From assembly GCA_014361195.1 (NCBI GenBank), contig JACIWA010000002.1, positions 68,310 to 132,309 on the forward strand: a DNA stretch of 64,000 bases, read 5' to 3'. Position numbers and translations under genes: made by a program. The notes below the pieces were generated by a model. It had not been told where the DNA came from and did not search any database. It saw nothing but the letters and a program-made list of their open reading frames with translations. Source of the DNA: Thermoplasmatales archaeon. GTDB lineage: Archaea; Thermoplasmatota; E2; UBA202; JdFR-43. How positions within the stretch are numbered: the stretch's first letter is position 1; every line of letters starts with the position of its first letter. Below are positions 35,202 to 43,571 of the stretch, piece by piece.

Positions 35202-35975
35202 ATGGATTGGGGAATTAAAAACAGGCTATCAAGAATAATAAAGAAAGATAATAGAACAGTTATGCTTGCTGTTGACCATGGGTATTTTATGGGTCCTACT
35301 ACTGGCTTGGAAAATCTTGGAAAAACAGTTATTCCATTGCTTGATTATACCGATAGCTTAATGCTTACAAGAGGTGCTTTGAGGAGATATATTCCTCCAG
35401 AAATTGATATCCCTATTGTTCTTCGCATTTCTGGTGGAACAACCATATTGAATAAAAATTTACTACATGAAGGAATAATAACTTCAATTAAGGATGCAAT
35501 AAGATTAAATGTTGCGGGGGTCGCTTTTTCAATTCTTGTTGGAGCGGAATTTGAAAGAGACACACTTCTTGCCTTCGCAAAAGTGATTGATGAGGCGGAA
35601 GATTATGGAATTCCTGTTGTTGCGGTGACTGCTGTTGGGAGGGAAATGGGTAAAGATGCAAAATACCTCAGCCTTGCTTCAAGGATAGCTGCTGAATTTG
35701 GTGCCCATATTGTTAAGACATATTATTGCGAGAATTTTGAAAAAGTTGTTGAAACATGCCCGGTGCCAGTAGTTATTGCGGGCGGGAAAAAGATTCCAGA
35801 AAAAGATGCTCTGGAAATGACCTATAATGCAATCCAGGCGGGGGCGGCGGGCGTTGATATGGGGAGAAATATTTTCCAATCAACAAATCCCGTGGGGATG
35901 ATAAAGGCGGTGAGAGCAATTGTTCATGAGAATGCAACTGCAAAGGAAGCTTATGAGATATTTGAAAAAGGTTAG
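35202..35975 (+). CDS. DhnA/LsrF-family class I aldolase
   Basis: The 257-residue barrel has MLAVDHGYFMGPTTGLEN, then VLRISGGTTIL, RLNVAGVAFSILVGAEFE, the Schiff-base lysine region HIVKTYYCENFE and VVIAGGKKIPEKDALEM. It ends GAAGVDMGRNIFQSTNPVGMI. The pattern is closest to LsrF-like thiolases and archaeal class I FBP/ADTH aldolases. I cannot tell from sequence which sugar phosphate it uses. The next gene, a zinc alcohol dehydrogenase, starts 9 bases after its stop and probably works with it. Confidence 0.88.
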   Translation: MDWGIKNRLSRIIKKDNRTVMLAVDHGYFMGPTTGLENLGKTVIPLLDYTDSLMLTRGALRRYIPPEIDIPIVLRISGGTTILNKNLLHEGIITSIKDAIRLNVAGVAFSILVGAEFERDTLLAFAKVIDEAEDYGIPVVAVTAVGREMGKDAKYLSLASRIAAEFGAHIVKTYYCENFEKVVETCPVPVVIAGGKKIPEKDALEMTYNAIQAGAAGVDMGRNIFQSTNPVGMIKAVRAIVHENATAKEAYEIFEKG

Positions 35976-35984
35976 GTGTTTTTG

Positions 35985-37004
35985 ATGCGAGTCGGGATGT
36001 ATTATTGCAATAAGGATGTGAGAGTAGAAGAGATGTCTGTTCCAAAGATAAGTGAGAGGGAAATTCTTGTGAAAGTAAAGGCGAGCGGTATATGTGGAAG
36101 CGATGTAATGGAATGGTATAGGATAAAAAAAGCCCCGAGGGTTTTAGGGCATGAAATAACTGGAGATATTGTAGAAGTTGGAAAGGATGTAAAAAATTTT
36201 AAGGTAGGAGATAGGATATTTGTTTCACATCATGTTCCATGCAACAACTGCAGATATTGTCTTCAAGGAGAGCACATTCTCTGTTATACGCTTCGTTCAA
36301 CAAATTTTGATCCCGGAGGATTTGCGGAATATATAAGAGTTCCTGAAATAAATGTTGATAGAGGGGTTTTTATTCTTCCAGATGAAATTTCTTATGATGA
36401 AGGAGTATTTATTGAGCCGTTAGCTTGTGTAATAAGAGGATTTAGGATAGCGGATATAAGGGCGAATCAGACAGTGCTGATAATAGGGAGCGGAATAACC
36501 GGATTGCTACAGGTAAAGCTTGCAAAAGCATGGGGGGCAAAGAAAATAATAGCAGTTGATATAAATGATTTCAGACTTAAAAAAGCAGAAGAATTTGGAG
36601 CGGATTTAACTTTTAAAGCGGATGAAAATATAGAGAAAAAAATAAGAGAATTTAATGATGGGTGGCTTGCGGATAGAGTTATTTTATCAACTGGAGCAAC
36701 AAGTGCTTTTTATCAGGCTCTGAGATGTGTTGAAAAAGGAGGGGTGCTATTGCTTTTTGCTCCTTTAAGTCCAGACAAGGAATTGCCAATCAACATATTT
36801 GATATATGGAATAGAGGAATAAAAATAGTTTCTTCATATGCAGGAGCCCCCGCAGATATATATGAAGCAATAGAAATTTTAAAAAACAAGAAAATAGAAG
36901 TAAATGATATGATAACTCACAGGCTAAGTTTAGATGAAATCCAGAAAGGATTTGACTTGGTTGCGGAAGCAAAGGAATCAATTAAAGTTATAATTTATCC
37001 ATAA
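35985..37004 (+). CDS. Zinc-dependent medium-chain alcohol dehydrogenase
   Basis: The protein has about 339 residues. The catalytic zinc site is ASGICGSDV with GHEITG. The structural zinc lobe is CNNCRYCLQGEHILC. The Rossmann motif is VLIIGSGITGLLQVKLAKAWG. It resembles sorbitol/threonine-type dehydrogenases. I chose the ATG at 35985; a GTG three codons earlier is possible. It follows the LsrF-like aldolase in the same unit and is the last intact gene before the decayed 3-kb region. Confidence 0.9.
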   Translation: MRVGMYYCNKDVRVEEMSVPKISEREILVKVKASGICGSDVMEWYRIKKAPRVLGHEITGDIVEVGKDVKNFKVGDRIFVSHHVPCNNCRYCLQGEHILCYTLRSTNFDPGGFAEYIRVPEINVDRGVFILPDEISYDEGVFIEPLACVIRGFRIADIRANQTVLIIGSGITGLLQVKLAKAWGAKKIIAVDINDFRLKKAEEFGADLTFKADENIEKKIREFNDGWLADRVILSTGATSAFYQALRCVEKGGVLLLFAPLSPDKELPINIFDIWNRGIKIVSSYAGAPADIYEAIEILKNKKIEVNDMITHRLSLDEIQKGFDLVAEAKESIKVIIYP

Positions 37005-37259
37005 ATTTCAGCAAAATGATTTTTAAAATTTGGGCAAATTAGTTGGATAAAATGAAAATAGCACCGCCCTAAGATTAGGACAATGTATAAAGATAAGAAA
37101 GCATAGAAAGCATGACTCTATTCTTCATTTCTAACCTTCAGTATCTCCTGAATGATTCTGACTCAAAATTTTATTAAGGTATATAATCTGTTTGACCAAA
37201 TTTCAAGAGTTATACCTGCTTTCATAGCTCTGCTCTCATCTCCTCTTAAGTTATATATT

Positions 37260-37811
37260 ACTCTTCTAAGGAAAGGATTTGCAGAGATAAAAGATTTAAA
37301 CTTGCACCTAAAGAAACACCACTTATTAATGGAACTGTTGCAGGATTTATGAACAATGCAGGATGTTACAGCAGAGGCAACAGAATTACCTGTATCATAT
37401 ACAACATAGCATTGAAATGATCCAAAGATGACTGAGACCCTTTTATTACAAAGGTAGTCAACTCTGGGTTTATGAGTGAATTTGTTATGTTAGCTTTTGG
37501 CATATTCACAATATCTATTTAAGAAAGGTATTGGAAGGGAAGATGAAATTTTTGGAGAAGTTATAAAGAAACTACCAGATTGCTATATGATAGTTGGGAC
37601 ATCAATCGATGCTATAAGGCGATCAGAAATTATCAGTTTTTTGATTAGATTATTTAATTATGTAGTAAATATAGGCATATCGACAGATTTAAACATGCAC
37701 ATCTGTACAACTCATGGTATGAAAGAAACAAGCAAATTATTCATGAAATCAACAATAAAACTGCGGTACCAGAATTGCTAAGAGTATTAGATAGTCTGAG
37801 GGATTTTTAAA
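37260..37811 (+). pseudogene. Unidentified decayed coding sequence
   Basis: No long frame is open, but protein-like stretches switch between frames in order. They are INGTVAGFMNNAGCYSRGN near 37332-37390, then FGEVIKKLPDCYMIVGTSID near 37550-37610, and finally FKHAHLYNSWYERNKQIIH near 37688-37745 followed by PELLRVLDSLRDF and a stop at 37811. The stretches look like one broken gene with several frameshifts. I cannot name the family; a luciferase-like monooxygenase is a weak guess from the VGT and GREDEIFGEVI region. Confidence 0.4.
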
Positions 37812-38094
37812 TGAGAAAACAATGATTCAAGAATTCTCTACTATCCAATATCCTTTAAAAGACACAAACGGGATATTCATAGAGTAATGCCAGGTATTAT
37901 GGGAAACTCTATAATAATTCCTTGTGTATTAGGAAAAAGTGAAGTTTCGATTCCCACGATCGTGGAAGTAATTAATTAAAAATTTAGAATTTTTTAACAA
38001 AATACAGCCAGAATTTGGAATAATTTCAACATTTGTTATTTATATTAGAAACTCTTGATTACAAAATAAATATACTCAAGAAAAGACTTTAAAC

Positions 38095-38290
38095 TATTTT
38101 AAAGAAAAACCTTTCGTAATGTTTTTTAGTCCAGGAGAAGGTAACTATTCGCCTTCCAATATTATAACTTATGCAAATATGTCCTTTAATACAGTTGTAT
38201 TTGGACATGATCGAAAAATAGCTATTTGAGTTTGCAACGGAACGTATTTTTTCCAACTATGTGATTTTGGAAACGCATTTTATAATCATT
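38095..38290 (+). pseudogene. Decayed fragment, possibly DUF169-like
   Basis: The frame beginning FKEKPFVMFFSPGEGNYSPS and continuing NIITYANMSFNTVVFGHD is interrupted by a TGA, then reads VCNGTYFFQLCDFGNAFYNH. The order of a PxxVxFxPxE-like strand, an iiYAN segment and a C-rich strand recalls DUF169 proteins. Only a short piece is legible, so the family is a suggestion. Confidence 0.25.
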
Positions 38291-38560
38291 AAATAAAAAA
38301 ATTATCATTTTCAAACGATTCAACAATTGTAGATGCTGCTAAATCCCTTAAGATAATGCTAAATGAATACCTCCACCTACGGCATAATCTATAACTGCAG
38401 CATCTCCAACTAAGAGTATGTTAAGGTAAGAGAAAGACCAATCATCCTCTGCTACGGGTATGGAATAACTATAACAATGCTGTGGATTCACATAAATATT
38501 TCTAGTTTGGAGTTCGCGAGCAAAATCTTTTTAGATCCGCTCTTTGTCAGGTATGATAAA
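38225..38560 (-). pseudogene. Remnant of a geranylgeranyl-reductase-like FAD protein
   Basis: Reading the minus strand from about 38535 gives KDFARELQTRNIYVNPQHCY, then SYSIPVAEDDW, NILLVGDAA (near 38396-38416) and VGGGIHLALS, after which there is a TAA. One base out of frame the sequence goes on as RDLAASTIVESFENDNFF. The LLVGDAA and GGGIxxAL pair is the C-terminal FAD motif of geranylgeranyl reductases. A stop precedes the legible part near 38530. It is a broken relative of the intact gene at 19646-20665 and lies antisense to the neighbouring remnants. Confidence 0.7.
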
Positions 38561-38579
38561 TACGTAAATCTCCTATACC

Positions 38580-38790
38580 GTGGTTCATAAAGAGTTGGTT
38601 TTCATAAAAACATGGAAAATGCCATATGGAGAAAAATCTATAGTGACGGAATTTTTAAAAAAATTCATGATCGTAATTTGGATTCATTGGAGAAAATATC
38701 TCGATAGTAGGTGCGAGGCTTGGGCTTTTAAGAGATTTTATACTTCTTCGTACTTTGCTTGAAGCAATCTACACCAAACAAAACATGTAA
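38580..38790 (+). pseudogene. Unidentified decayed fragment
   Basis: One frame reads FHKNMENAIWRKIYSDGIFK and on to NLDSLEKISR before two stops. A shifted frame then reads GARLGLLRDFILLRTLLEAI and ends in TAA at about 38790. The two parts look like one C-terminus broken by a frameshift. No family is recognised. Confidence 0.3.
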
Positions 38791-38841
38791 TTTATATTTT
38801 TTTTCGAGTTGTCTTCACTAAAGAAAATGGTATTTATAAAT

Positions 38842-39635
38842 TGGAAAGGGGTATTTACAAATTAGATTTAAAAGATAGAAAGATACTTTACTACTTGGAT
38901 TTGAATGCTCGAGAATCTTTAACTAAGATTGGAAAAATGATTGGTCTTAAAAGGGATGTAGTTGCTTACTGAATAAAAAATCTGATAGAAAATGGAGTAA
39001 TTGTAAATTTCTTTACAGAGATAGATAACTTTAGATTAGGTTACAATGTATTTAGAATATACATAAACTTTCAATATGTTACAACTGAGATAAAAGAGGA
39101 GATCATAAATTACTTTGCCAGGGATGTAATATCTATTTATACCAAAGCACATGTTTATAAAAAATCTTACCTGTTACCTGAAGATTATATAAAGGATATA
39201 GAAACTGAAAGAGAGATATTTACTATGAACTGTGGTGGTAAAGCTGTTGAGATAGATGAATTAGATTATAAACTTTTAAATGAATTAGCAGTAAATGCCA
39301 GGTTTCCTCTAATTGAATTAGTTGATAAACTAGGTTGCTCATCGAAGACAGTAAATTATAGAGTAAATAATCTCATTAAACAGAAGGTTATAAGAGCTTT
39401 TCGAGATCTACAGCATTATTCGGTTGGTATTAACTTCCATATCTAGAGCACATGAACCTGGCAATAGTTTGAGCAGATCTGCAACCTGAGTTTGTAGTTA
39501 AAGATATGAATGAATTAAATAGATACAATCAATCAAAAATTCTCAGGTGCAATAAATAGTCATGCATTCTGGATAACAGAAAAGATACATAAGATAAGAT
39601 GTCTGCCTGAATTATTTATTTTAGAATTTAATTAA
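38842..39635 (+). pseudogene. Broken Lrp/AsnC-type regulator with two winged-helix domains
   Basis: Restoring a few mutations gives a full regulator. The N-terminal domain reads KLDLKDR, then a one-base deletion near 38880, then ILYYLDLNARESLTKIGKMI. A TGA at 38970 replaces the codon where Lrp proteins usually have Arg (VAY-stop-IKNLIENGVI). A sensor-like middle follows, then a second winged helix (EIDELDYKLLNELAVNARFP, SKTVNYRVNNLIKQKVI). A TAG at 39444 and further frameshifts follow before NELNRY, FSGAINSHAFWITEKIHKIR and CLPELFILEFN to TAA at 39635. The order matches archaeal double-HTH Lrp-like proteins. Confidence 0.8.
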
Positions 39636-39987
39636 TTTTTGAAATTAAAACCTTAATGGTTATATACAATAGATGCATTTAATGAGCTTGCAATTGCATA
39701 AATTATCTTCTCCATCTCCATCATCACCTACTTTGTTTAATATTATCATGCTATACTTTATCTTGCGTTGTCTGTAAACCTTTGCTGTTAAAATTACAAA
39801 CTGATGAAACATTGCATAATTTTAACAAATTAACAGTTAAATCCTGAAGATAGTGCATCTTTTAAGATTGGAAAAAGAATAATGCAAATTTTTTTGATCT
39901 CGTTGGCATAATGACCCTTTTAGAAAGAAAAATTTCATTGACAAACAGTTCAATATTAGAAGTTTATGACAAAATAATATTTATTAA
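39636..39987. other. AT-rich spacer without recognisable gene
   Basis: About 350 bases between the broken regulator and tRNA-Glu. I see no reading frame with protein-like content, no tRNA-like fold and no repeat. It looks like the tail of the decayed region. Confidence 0.5.
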
Positions 39988-40062
39988 TGCTCCCGTCGGG
40001 ATTTGAACCCGAGTCTTCGGCTCGAAAGGCCGAAATGATTGTCCGGGCTACACTACGGGAGC
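39988..40062 (-). tRNA. tRNA-Glu(TTC)
   Basis: On the minus strand the acceptor GCTCCCG pairs with CGGGAGC and the discriminator is A. The anticodon arm TCGGC-CTTTCGA-GCCGA gives anticodon TTC (Glu). The T-arm is normal (TCGGG-TTCAAAT-CCCGA). There is no encoded CCA and no intron. It is the downstream member of a tandem with tRNA-Gln, three bases apart. Confidence 0.96.
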
Positions 40063-40065
40063 ATG

Positions 40066-40138
40066 TAGCCCCGGGCAGATTCGAACTGCCGTCGGCGGGT
40101 CCAAAGCCCGCCATGCTTGACCACTACACCACGGGGCT
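40066..40138 (-). tRNA. tRNA-Gln(TTG)
   Basis: On the minus strand the acceptor AGCCCCG pairs with CGGGGCT and the discriminator is A. The anticodon arm GCGGG-CTTTGGA-CCCGC gives anticodon TTG (Gln). The T-arm is normal (GGCAG-TTCGAAT-CTGCC). The A1-T72 first pair is the kind recognised by the archaeal GatDE amidotransferase. The gatD gene starts 40 bases away on the other strand. Confidence 0.96.
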
Positions 40139-40149
40139 GAATTGCATGG

Positions 40150-40172
40150 TTTATATACAAACAAATATTTAA
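40150..40172. promoter_or_regulatory. Shared divergent promoter of gatD and tRNA-Gln/Glu
   Basis: TTATATAC at 40151-40158 is centred about 25 bases before the gatD ATG. On the other strand a TTAAATATTTG at 40161-40172 is about 28 bases before the tRNA-Gln 5' end. The two elements overlap in a 40-base gap, so both genes probably start from the same short region. Confidence 0.55.
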
Positions 40173-40178
40173 CTTTTG

Positions 40179-41423
40179 ATGATTGAGCCAGGTGATTTGG
40201 TTGAGATAAGGAAAGGAAATAATGTTTATAAAGGTATTGTTATGCCTCATCATTCCTTCAGCGGGAAAAATATAATGGTTATAAAACTCGAAAACGGTTA
40301 CAATGTTGGAATAAATATTAAAAATTGCGAGATAAAGTTAATAGAGAAAAGTAGGGAGAAAGAAATTGAAAAAAAGGAAATTTTTTGCCGGGAAGAAAAG
40401 CCAGAAATTGCAATAATTGGGACAGGGGGAACAATAGCAAGCTATGTTGATTATGAAACTGGAGCGGTGCATCCCGCAACAACCGCTGAAGAAATCTCAA
40501 TTAGCGTGCCTGAAATATTTGAAATATGCAATATAGAAGCAAAAATATTGTTTCAAAAATTCAGCGAAAATATAAAGCCAAGGGATTGGAGGAAAATAGC
40601 GAGAGAGGTTGCTAAATTTTTAAACTCGGGCAAGAAAGGAGTTATAGTTACACATGGAACTGATACAATGAGCTATACTTCAGCATCTCTTGCATTTATG
40701 CTAAAGAATTTAAATGGCCCGGTTGTTTTTACTGGCTCACAGCGCTCCTCTGATAGGCCAAGCAGTGATGCTTTCCTTAACCTGATTTCCTCTGCAAAAG
40801 TTTCAACTACTGATTTAGGAGAAGTGGTTGTTGTAATGCACAGAAATATATCTGGCGAAATAGCCATTCATAGAGCAACAAAGGTAAGAAAGATGCATTC
40901 TTCAAGAAGAGATGCTTTTATTTCAGTAAATTCAAGCCCGATAGGATATGTAAATGAAGAAGTGGTTTTTACCCAGCCCTATAATAAAAGAAAGGATGGA
41001 AAAGTTAAAGTTAAAGATAGGTTAAATGAAAATGTCTGCCTTATTTATTATTATCCTGGCTTAAGCAAAAAATATTTTGAAAAAATAGTGGATGGAAAAG
41101 ATGGGGTTGTGATTGCGGGCACGGGCCTGGGGCACATAAGCGAGGAATTAATTCCCTCTATTAAGAAATTGACATCAAAAGGTATTCCTGTTGTTATAAC
41201 AACTCAATGTCTCTGGGGGAGTGTGAATTTAAATGTCTATGCTACTGGTAGAAAATTGCTTAAAGCAGGGGTAATTGATGGAAAGGATATGCTCCCGGAG
41301 GTTGCCTATATAAAACTGATGTGGGTATTAAAAAATGAGAAAAATTTAGAGGAAGCAATGCAAAGAAATATTGCGGGAGAAATATCTGAAAAAAGATGCG
41401 TAAAGGATTTCTTGGGTAAATGA
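40179..41423 (+). CDS. gatD: Glutamyl-tRNA(Gln) amidotransferase subunit D
   Basis: GatD is the asparaginase-like subunit that releases ammonia for GatE to convert Glu-tRNA(Gln) to Gln-tRNA(Gln); archaea lacking GlnRS need it. The roughly 414 residues have the N-terminal SH3-like domain (PGDLVEIRKGNNVYKGIVMP), the first catalytic Thr in IIGTGGTIASY, VTHGTDTMSYT with the second Thr and Asp, and VFTGSQRSSDRPSSDA. I used the ATG at 40179; a TTG just before it is less likely. GatE is not in the window. Confidence 0.96.
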   Translation: MIEPGDLVEIRKGNNVYKGIVMPHHSFSGKNIMVIKLENGYNVGINIKNCEIKLIEKSREKEIEKKEIFCREEKPEIAIIGTGGTIASYVDYETGAVHPATTAEEISISVPEIFEICNIEAKILFQKFSENIKPRDWRKIAREVAKFLNSGKKGVIVTHGTDTMSYTSASLAFMLKNLNGPVVFTGSQRSSDRPSSDAFLNLISSAKVSTTDLGEVVVVMHRNISGEIAIHRATKVRKMHSSRRDAFISVNSSPIGYVNEEVVFTQPYNKRKDGKVKVKDRLNENVCLIYYYPGLSKKYFEKIVDGKDGVVIAGTGLGHISEELIPSIKKLTSKGIPVVITTQCLWGSVNLNVYATGRKLLKAGVIDGKDMLPEVAYIKLMWVLKNEKNLEEAMQRNIAGEISEKRCVKDFLGK

Positions 41424-41463
41424 TAAAATTTATATGCAAAATCATATTCAATTTGGGATGGTG

Positions 41464-41691
41464 ATGAATGAGGAAGAAATAAGGAGAGAAAGGATAAGAA
41501 GCCTTATAACACCGGATGTTGTGGTTTGTAAGGACTGCAGGGAAAGGTACAAAGATGAAGTATCATGTTCAATATGTGGAAAAAATATGCTTGATCCGAA
41601 TTATAAAGGGCTTGTTTATGAGTGCCCAGTCTGTGGGAAACTTTACTGTCAGGATTGTTGGGTTAAAATAGAAGAGAAAAGAATTCATTAG
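41464..41691 (+). CDS. Small zinc-binding protein
   Basis: The 75-residue protein has four CxxC pairs (CKDC, CSIC, CPVC, CQDC) arranged as a two-zinc ribbon or RING-like fold: VVVCKDCRERY, then SCSICGKNM and YECPVCGKLYCQDCW. Function is unknown. The ATG at 41464 is preceded by GGATGGTG; a TTTATATGC box lies at about 41427-41437. The gyrB ATG follows 8 bases after its stop. Confidence 0.75.
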   Translation: MNEEEIRRERIRSLITPDVVVCKDCRERYKDEVSCSICGKNMLDPNYKGLVYECPVCGKLYCQDCWVKIEEKRIH

Positions 41692-41699
41692 TTTTTAGC

Positions 41700-43571
41700 A
41701 TGCCAGCGGAAGAATATGGAATAGATAAAATTAAAGTACTTGATGGCTTAGAAGCGGTCAGAAAAAGACCCGCAATGTATATTGGCTCTACTGATGAGAA
41801 GGGATTGCATCATTTAGTTGAGGAAGTTGTTGATAATTCTGTTGATGAAGCGATTGCTGGATATTGTAATAAAATAGAGATAGTAATTCATAAAGATGGT
41901 AGTATAAGTGTGGAAGATAATGGAAGAGGAATTCCAGCAGAAATACATGCGGAATATGGAGTGTCTGGAATAGAAGTGGTTATGACAAAGCTCCATGCGG
42001 GCGGGAAATTTGAGAGAGGGGCCTATAAGGTATCTGGCGGGTTGCATGGGGTTGGTGTAAGCGTTGTAAATGCTCTTTCTGAGTGGCTTGAAGTAGAAGT
42101 GAGAAGAAACGGAAAAATTTATAGGCAAAGATATATAAGAGGGAAGCCAGTTTCTCCTGTTGGAATTTTTGGAGAAGCTAACTCAACTGGAACAAAAGTT
42201 ACTTTTTTGCCTGATAGGGAAATTTTTGGCAATTTAACATTTGATTATCATACAATAAGGAGAAGATTGCAGGAGATAGCATTTTTGAATAAAGGATTGA
42301 GAGTAGAGATTCTTGATGAGAGAGATGGTAAGAAAGATTTCTTCCAATATGAAGGAGGAATTTGTGAATTTATTGAATATTTAAACAAGAATAAGAACCC
42401 AATTCATCCAGTAATTTATTTCAGTAGTCAAAAGGAAAATGCGGAGATTGAAATAGCTTTTCAATATAATGATGGCTATACTGAAAATATTTTGACATTT
42501 GTAAATAATATAAATACAAAGGAAGGGGGAACGCATCTATCTGGTTTTAGATCCGCTCTTACAAGAGTTTTAAACGAGTATGGTAGGAAAAATTATTTCA
42601 AAAATGATGAGAGTTTTGATGGAGAGGATGTCAGGGAAGGTTTAACCGCTATAATATCATGTAAAATTGAAAATCCTCAATTTGAAGGGCAAACGAAAAC
42701 AAAACTTGGAAATAGTGAAGTAAGGGGGCTTGTGGAAACAATGTTTTATGATAAATTGATGACATATCTGGAGGAGAATCCCGCAATTGCAAAAAAAATA
42801 CTTGATAAAGTTTTGCAAGCAGCAATGGCAAGAGAAGCAGCGAGAAAAGCAAAAGAACTCGCAAGAAAGAAAAATTATATCGAATCTTCTCTTCCGGGTA
42901 AATTGGCGGATTGCGTTGAAGATGATCCAGATAAATGCGAACTTTTTATAGTAGAAGGCGAATCCGCTGGAGGGTCCGCAAAGCAGGGGCGTGATAGGAG
43001 ATTTCAGGCGATTTTGCCTTTGAGGGGGAAAATACTTAATGTAGAGAAATCACCAGAGAAGTTGTTTAAAAATGAGGAGATAAATGCATTAATTTCTGCA
43101 ATCGGCACTGGTATAGGAGAGGGATTTGACATAAGGAAGATAAATTACAAAAAAATAATCATAATGACAGATGCAGACGTAGATGGTGCGCATATAAGAA
43201 CACTTCTTTTAACGTTTTTCTTCAGACGAATGCGAGAGCTAATTGAAAATGGCTATGTTTATATTGCTCAACCACCTCTATATAGAATAAAGAGGGGTAA
43301 AGAAGAATATTATGCATATAGTGAAGAAGAAATGAGGGGTATAGCGGGAGATGGAGCGATAATTCAACGTTATAAGGGCTTAGGAGAAATGAATCCTGAA
43401 CAACTATGGGAAACAACAATGAACCCCGCTAAAAGAATACTGAAAAAAGTTGAAATAGAAGATGCAATAAAAGCAAATGAATTATTTACAATTTTAATGG
43501 GGAAAAATGTTGAAGAAAGAAGAGAATTTATAAAGAAGCATGCAAAGGAAGTGATGAACCTTGATATCTGA
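41700..43571 (+). CDS. gyrB: DNA gyrase subunit B
   Basis: This is the ATPase subunit of gyrase, which introduces negative supercoils. The 623 residues have the GHKL motifs ([39 protein letters not shown]), the transducer domain, and the TOPRIM metal sites [16 protein letters not shown] and [19 protein letters not shown]. The short C-terminus ends in a PAKRIL-type block. It overlaps gyrA by 11 bases. Bacterial-type gyrase in archaea is a known transferred gene, found especially in Thermoplasmatota and halophiles. Confidence 0.98.
   Translation: MPAEEYGIDKIKVLDGLEAVRKRPAMYIGSTDEKGLHHLVEEVVDNSVDEAIAGYCNKIEIVIHKDGSISVEDNGRGIPAEIHAEYGVSGIEVVMTKLHAGGKFERGAYKVSGGLHGVGVSVVNALSEWLEVEVRRNGKIYRQRYIRGKPVSPVGIFGEANSTGTKVTFLPDREIFGNLTFDYHTIRRRLQEIAFLNKGLRVEILDERDGKKDFFQYEGGICEFIEYLNKNKNPIHPVIYFSSQKENAEIEIAFQYNDGYTENILTFVNNINTKEGGTHLSGFRSALTRVLNEYGRKNYFKNDESFDGEDVREGLTAIISCKIENPQFEGQTKTKLGNSEVRGLVETMFYDKLMTYLEENPAIAKKILDKVLQAAMAREAARKAKELARKKNYIESSLPGKLADCVEDDPDKCELFIVEGESAGGSAKQGRDRRFQAILPLRGKILNVEKSPEKLFKNEEINALISAIGTGIGEGFDIRKINYKKIIIMTDADVDGAHIRTLLLTFFFRRMRELIENGYVYIAQPPLYRIKRGKEEYYAYSEEEMRGIAGDGAIIQRYKGLGEMNPEQLWETTMNPAKRILKKVEIEDAIKANELFTILMGKNVEERREFIKKHAKEVMNLDI

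Noticed and set aside
37954-37965. A perfect 12-base palindrome CCACGATCGTGG.
   Set aside because: It lies in decayed DNA with no promoter or gene next to it and is not repeated in the window, so no regulatory meaning can be argued.
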